The notes under the pieces are model-generated. The model had not been told where the DNA came from. It did not search any database and worked only from the letters and a program-made list of their open reading frames with translations. Below, one piece after another: positions 7,428-10,000 of a stretch of 10,000 bases of DNA (position 1 is the first letter of the stretch; each line of letters begins with the position of its first letter). This stretch comes from Anaerolinea sp. (GTDB lineage: Bacteria; Chloroflexota; Anaerolineae; Anaerolineales; Anaerolineaceae). The stretch spans positions 1 to 10,000 of the forward strand of contig JAIWNK010000126.1 in assembly GCA_020216845.1 (NCBI GenBank), read 5' to 3'. The translations under genes were made by a program, and so were the position numbers.

Positions 7428-8771
7428 TTACCAAACTCGTTCAAGGTCGGGGTTGTCGCAGGCGCGACGTCCGACTTTGGCAAGGTCTACCCATTGCCCG
7501 TGGACGTTGACGCGAACGACATCCGCTGTGAAATCGGTGACAGTGCTGCCGTGATTATCGAACAGAGATGAGCCAACCGCGTAAATATCTACGGGAACGC
7601 CGAGCTTCTCAAACCGGGAGATTTTTTCCGGGTTGAAGCCACCTGAAACAACGATCTTTACCGCCTGGCAATATTGCCGGGCGGTTTCGCGCCAGTCGGG
7701 GGGCAAATTCCAGCTTTGCCAGGCAGAATCGAGCGCCTGACGGACAAGAAAAACCAGACGCGGGTTGACGCCCAAATCGAGTGAGGGGTCGCCCAGGGGT
7801 GGCACGGAGCGGTCGCGCTGATTGCCGCTGGTATCAAGCCGCACACCATAGAGGCGGAATTGTTCTGCTGTTTCGGGTTGGTGAGCTTCAACATGGCGGC
7901 GATATTCTTCAAACATGGCCTGGCAAACAGCCAGTGAATCGTGCACGCAATCGTTGTTGAAATCTACCAGTGCAATGCGTGGAATGTGACGGGGCAGGGT
8001 GCGGGCGAAGGCGAGCATGGCCTGGCTGGTATCGCCAAGGAAGCAGGCAATGGCCGCATGGGCAACTGTGCCGCCGCCTGCGCCGCCCCACCAGTCGCCT
8101 TGTGCATCGGTGGAGACAAAAGGCCCCAGGGTGTGCGCATAGTCAAGGTTGTAGCGTTGGACGGCGATTTGATAGGCGTAACCATCCGCAGCTTGCACTT
8201 CGTGTAAGTCAAAGCGGGCGGGGAAGAACAAGATGGGCTTGCCGCGCGCGGCAATGAGGGTTTGGTATACATTGGTGGCCACGCGACTTGCGCGCGTCAG
8301 GATGCCCAGGGTTGGAGTTTCAAGAATGGCAAAATTACGATAGCGTCCGCGTACACGTAGCACGGGACGGATATTGAGCGGGTCGCCATCATAGAAAACG
8401 GTGCAGCCATCCTGCACAGCCCAGACTTGAAGCTGATCGGCGGTGTTGATGAAGGTTTCGCCTTCAAAATAGCCTGTGCAATGACGTAGCATGGTCAAGG
8501 CCTTGTCTACACCGACAACCAGTGTGTTGCCCGCGCGGCGGGTGAACCACTGCATTTCCACTTCGATATCGCCGGGGAGCAAACCTTGCGGTGAGAGATT
8601 TTCTGGTAGGTTGTGTTGGTCGCCGGTGTAGGTTTCGCCTTTTGCTGCCAATGTGGAGAGAATGGATGCAATGTTGACAAAATATTTGTCGGTGTACCAG
8701 CCGCGTCGCATTCGTTCAATATCGAGTTTGAATGTGCTGTTGTCAAGCCGTTTTTGGTCAAAGATGCTCAT
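7428..8771 (-). CDS. pncB: Nicotinate phosphoribosyltransferase-like protein
   Basis: Probably joins nicotinate to phosphoribosyl pyrophosphate to make nicotinate mononucleotide in NAD salvage. 447 residues. Family-like segments in order: YTDKYF (26-31), FEGE (102-105), GTVAHA (234-239), LVDFNND (268-274), VRLDTSG (310-316), VSGGFN (375-380) and DIYAVGSSLF (395-404). These correspond to the usual TDxY, GTxAH, LVDTYD-like, VRxDSGD, (V)SGG and GVGTxL blocks. The divergence (VDFNND, DTSG) and the layout suit the archaeal-type or uncharacterised branch better than E. coli PncB, so exact substrate (nicotinate, nicotinamide or another base) is not certain. The ATG at 8771 has AAAGAGG 5 bases upstream. 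A consensus promoter and a palindrome lie just before it. Neighbours give no further NAD gene, so the symbol is tentative. Confidence 0.75.
   Translation of the reverse strand: MSIFDQKRLDNSTFKLDIERMRRGWYTDKYFVNIASILSTLAAKGETYTGDQHNLPENLSPQGLLPGDIEVEMQWFTRRAGNTLVVGVDKALTMLRHCTGYFEGETFINTADQLQVWAVQDGCTVFYDGDPLNIRPVLRVRGRYRNFAILETPTLGILTRASRVATNVYQTLIAARGKPILFFPARFDLHEVQAADGYAYQIAVQRYNLDYAHTLGPFVSTDAQGDWWGGAGGGTVAHAAIACFLGDTSQAMLAFARTLPRHIPRIALVDFNNDCVHDSLAVCQAMFEEYRRHVEAHQPETAEQFRLYGVRLDTSGNQRDRSVPPLGDPSLDLGVNPRLVFLVRQALDSAWQSWNLPPDWRETARQYCQAVKIVVSGGFNPEKISRFEKLGVPVDIYAVGSSLFDNHGSTVTDFTADVVRVNVHGQWVDLAKVGRRACDNPDLERVW
7446..7475 (+). terminator. Possible weak terminator hairpin downstream of prmA
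   Basis: GTCGG (7446-7450) pairs with CCGAC (7471-7475), and inside it GTCGC (7455-7459) pairs with GCGAC (7464-7468) around loop AGGC; only TTT follows. It lies within the coding end of the converging gene, about 25 bases after the prmA stop. The stem is interrupted and the T run short, so this is only a candidate. Confidence 0.25.
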
Positions 8772-8782
8772 GGTTGCCTCTT

Positions 8783-8803
8783 TAAGTGTATAAATTACAC
8801 TTA
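8783..8803. promoter_or_regulatory. Operator-like palindrome before the phosphoribosyltransferase gene
   Basis: TAAGTGTA (8783-8790) and TACACTTA (8796-8803) form perfect 8-base inverted arms around TAAAT. The palindrome touches the -10 box and covers the expected transcription start, the classical place for a repressor. The neighbouring gene's likely NAD role suggests an NAD-responsive regulator such as NrtR or NiaR, but I cannot match the sequence to a known site. Confidence 0.6.
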
Positions 8804-8830
8804 TTATAAGGCGTTTATGGGATCTGTCAA
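8803..8830 (-). promoter_or_regulatory. Consensus sigma-70 promoter for the phosphoribosyltransferase gene
   Basis: On the minus strand a perfect TTGACA (8830-8825) is followed after 16 bases by a perfect TATAAT (8808-8803). Transcription should begin near 8796, about 25 bases before the ATG. It lies 58 bases past the ycaQ stop, so the gene has its own strong promoter rather than depending on ycaQ transcription. Confidence 0.85.
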
Positions 8831-8888
8831 GGGAGAGGGGCCGTTGTTCAGCGACGGATTGGCGGGTGATGGGCGAATTGGGCGCAGG

Positions 8889-10000
8889 TTACAAGCCGGG
8901 TAGAGAAATGGATGGTGCAAGTTCAATGCTGGAGGCCTGGAGATAGGCGGCAAAGGCTTGCAGTGCCTGGGCAATTGCTTGCTGGAGCGGTGAGGAAGGG
9001 TGTTGTTGATCGGCTTCCCACCACCAGTTTTGGATGGTGAGGCGGCCGGTTTTGCGGTTAAGACTGGGTTCAAAGCGGGCAACAAACTGATCCCCATATA
9101 GGACGGGCAGGGTGTAGTGGCCGTATTTGCGCTGTGCGGGCGGCTTGTATACTTCCCAAATGTAATCGAAGTTGAAGAGCAAACGCAAGCGTTGCCGATC
9201 CCAAAGCAGGTTGTCAAGTGGGGCAAGGAAGCTGACGCAGGGTTCGACGGGTTGGAGGTCTTCGAGGAGAGGCAAGTCGGCATTGCGCAGGTAGAAGGCG
9301 TGTTGGGGCAGGCCGATTATTTGTACAGCCTGGATGAGGCCTTGTTGCAGGAGACGTTTGATGGCGGCCTGACGCTGTGCGCTTTTGCATTCCAGAATGC
9401 CGCCCCAGTGTTCACCTGCGCCAGGGTGTGCCAGGCCAAGGCTGCCAATGCGGCGCAAAACGTGCCAGTCGTGATACGCTTCAAGGGTGGGGAAAGGGTC
9501 AGGCATTTGAAGCAGTTCAGCGCTCAACAGATTTTCGATGCGGTCGAAAAAACGGCGTGTGCCAATGCGGTGATGGATGCCGATTTCTCCGCTGAAGTAA
9601 AGCGCTTCAAGGGTGGAGCGCACGAGGCGCGTGGGGCCCCAAAACCAATCGGCGCGTTCTTGGTTTTGAATATCTATGGAGGAGAGCGGGCCGCGTTGTC
9701 TTAGGTTTTGGCGGACGAAATCGGCAAGGCGCATTCCGGCTTGATCGGGTTGGGCGTAGTGTTGGCGCATGATGGCGCGGCGACGGGCAAAGTAGGGCCA
9801 GTCGGTGGTACTGTAGATGCTCATGACTTTGTCCCAACCATCCCACAGCAAGCGGTCATGGTAGAGTAATTCATTCAGCAGTGTTGGAGAATAGTCTTGT
9901 AGGCGGGCTTGCAGCACAAGGTGTGGGTTGGGGCCAACAATGTTGACCGGGTCATATTGGATGCAGCCAAGTCGTTGCATGAGCTGTAAGATGCCTTGTT
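8889..10000 (-). CDS. ycaQ: YcaQ/AlkX-type winged-helix DNA glycosylase, N-terminus cut by window edge
   Basis: HTH_42 (formerly DUF1006) family protein; E. coli YcaQ (AlkX) removes alkylated bases and unhooks DNA interstrand crosslinks. About 369 residues are visible, ending at a TAA (8891-8889). The frame stays open to the window edge (QGILQL before the Met at 9980). That Met lies inside the conserved N-terminal helix, so the true start is probably outside the window. The catalytic region reads LGCIQYDPVN, with Gln-Tyr-Asp at 9959-9951: the QxD form of AlkX rather than the QxQ of AlkZ. Further family blocks are TRLVRSTLEALYFSGEIG (winged-helix part), APLDNLLWDRQRLRLLFNFD and KYGHYTLPVLYGDQFVARFE near the C-terminus. 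The gap to the next gene is 117 bases with a separate promoter. Family is clear; crosslink activity is inference. Confidence 0.88.
   Translation of the reverse strand, partial: QGILQLMQRLGCIQYDPVNIVGPNPHLVLQARLQDYSPTLLNELLYHDRLLWDGWDKVMSIYSTTDWPYFARRRAIMRQHYAQPDQAGMRLADFVRQNLRQRGPLSSIDIQNQERADWFWGPTRLVRSTLEALYFSGEIGIHHRIGTRRFFDRIENLLSAELLQMPDPFPTLEAYHDWHVLRRIGSLGLAHPGAGEHWGGILECKSAQRQAAIKRLLQQGLIQAVQIIGLPQHAFYLRNADLPLLEDLQPVEPCVSFLAPLDNLLWDRQRLRLLFNFDYIWEVYKPPAQRKYGHYTLPVLYGDQFVARFEPSLNRKTGRLTIQNWWWEADQQHPSSPLQQAIAQALQAFAAYLQASSIELAPSISLPGL

Noticed and set aside
9117..9704. 195-codon plus-strand frame opposite ycaQ
   Set aside because: The minus strand carries clear family motifs over the same bases; the plus-strand product resembles nothing and has no promoter or ribosome site.

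Overview
The window carries a complete class I heat-shock operon, hrcA-grpE-dnaK-dnaJ-prmA (about 1.6-7.4 kb, + strand). On its left is a divergently transcribed lysine 2,3-aminomutase gene (kamA, cut by the left edge). On its right are two minus-strand genes: a nicotinate phosphoribosyltransferase-like gene and a YcaQ/AlkX-type DNA glycosylase gene cut by the right edge. I see no mobile element, CRISPR array, tRNA, rRNA or phage gene. The operon order, the CIRCE operator and the wording of the KamA, phosphoribosyltransferase and YcaQ proteins suggest a bacterium outside the Proteobacteria. My best guess is Chloroflexota (Anaerolineae-like), but this is inferred from protein flavour and not proven.

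Left part (1-1666): kamA runs leftwards from an ATG at 1246 and still lacks its last few codons at the window edge. The 420-base gap to hrcA holds two good sigma-70-type promoters facing opposite ways. One for kamA lies at 1449-1421 and leaves a leader of about 170 bases. One for the heat-shock operon lies at 1585-1613 and is followed at once by a perfect CIRCE inverted repeat (1628-1654), the operator of HrcA.

Heat-shock operon (1667-7422): HrcA is the repressor of its own operon. GrpE is the nucleotide-exchange factor, DnaK the Hsp70 chaperone and DnaJ the Hsp40 co-chaperone with a full zinc-finger domain. PrmA is the ribosomal protein L11 methyltransferase. hrcA/grpE and dnaJ/prmA overlap by a few bases, so translation is probably coupled there. 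dnaK stands slightly apart, with a very strong ribosome binding site that sits in a small palindrome. A strong 15-bp stem-loop lies between dnaK and dnaJ. These two RNA elements could set the high DnaK level relative to its partners.

Right part (7428-10000): prmA and the phosphoribosyltransferase-like gene converge with only 5 bases between their stop codons. The latter has a consensus promoter (TTGACA-16-TATAAT) just downstream of ycaQ, with an 8-bp-arm palindrome exactly where a repressor would block transcription start. The most useful leads are that unassigned operator, the dnaK/dnaJ RNA elements, the kamA leader and the QxD-type YcaQ. I did not find a convincing new multi-gene system; most of this window is ordinary core genome.
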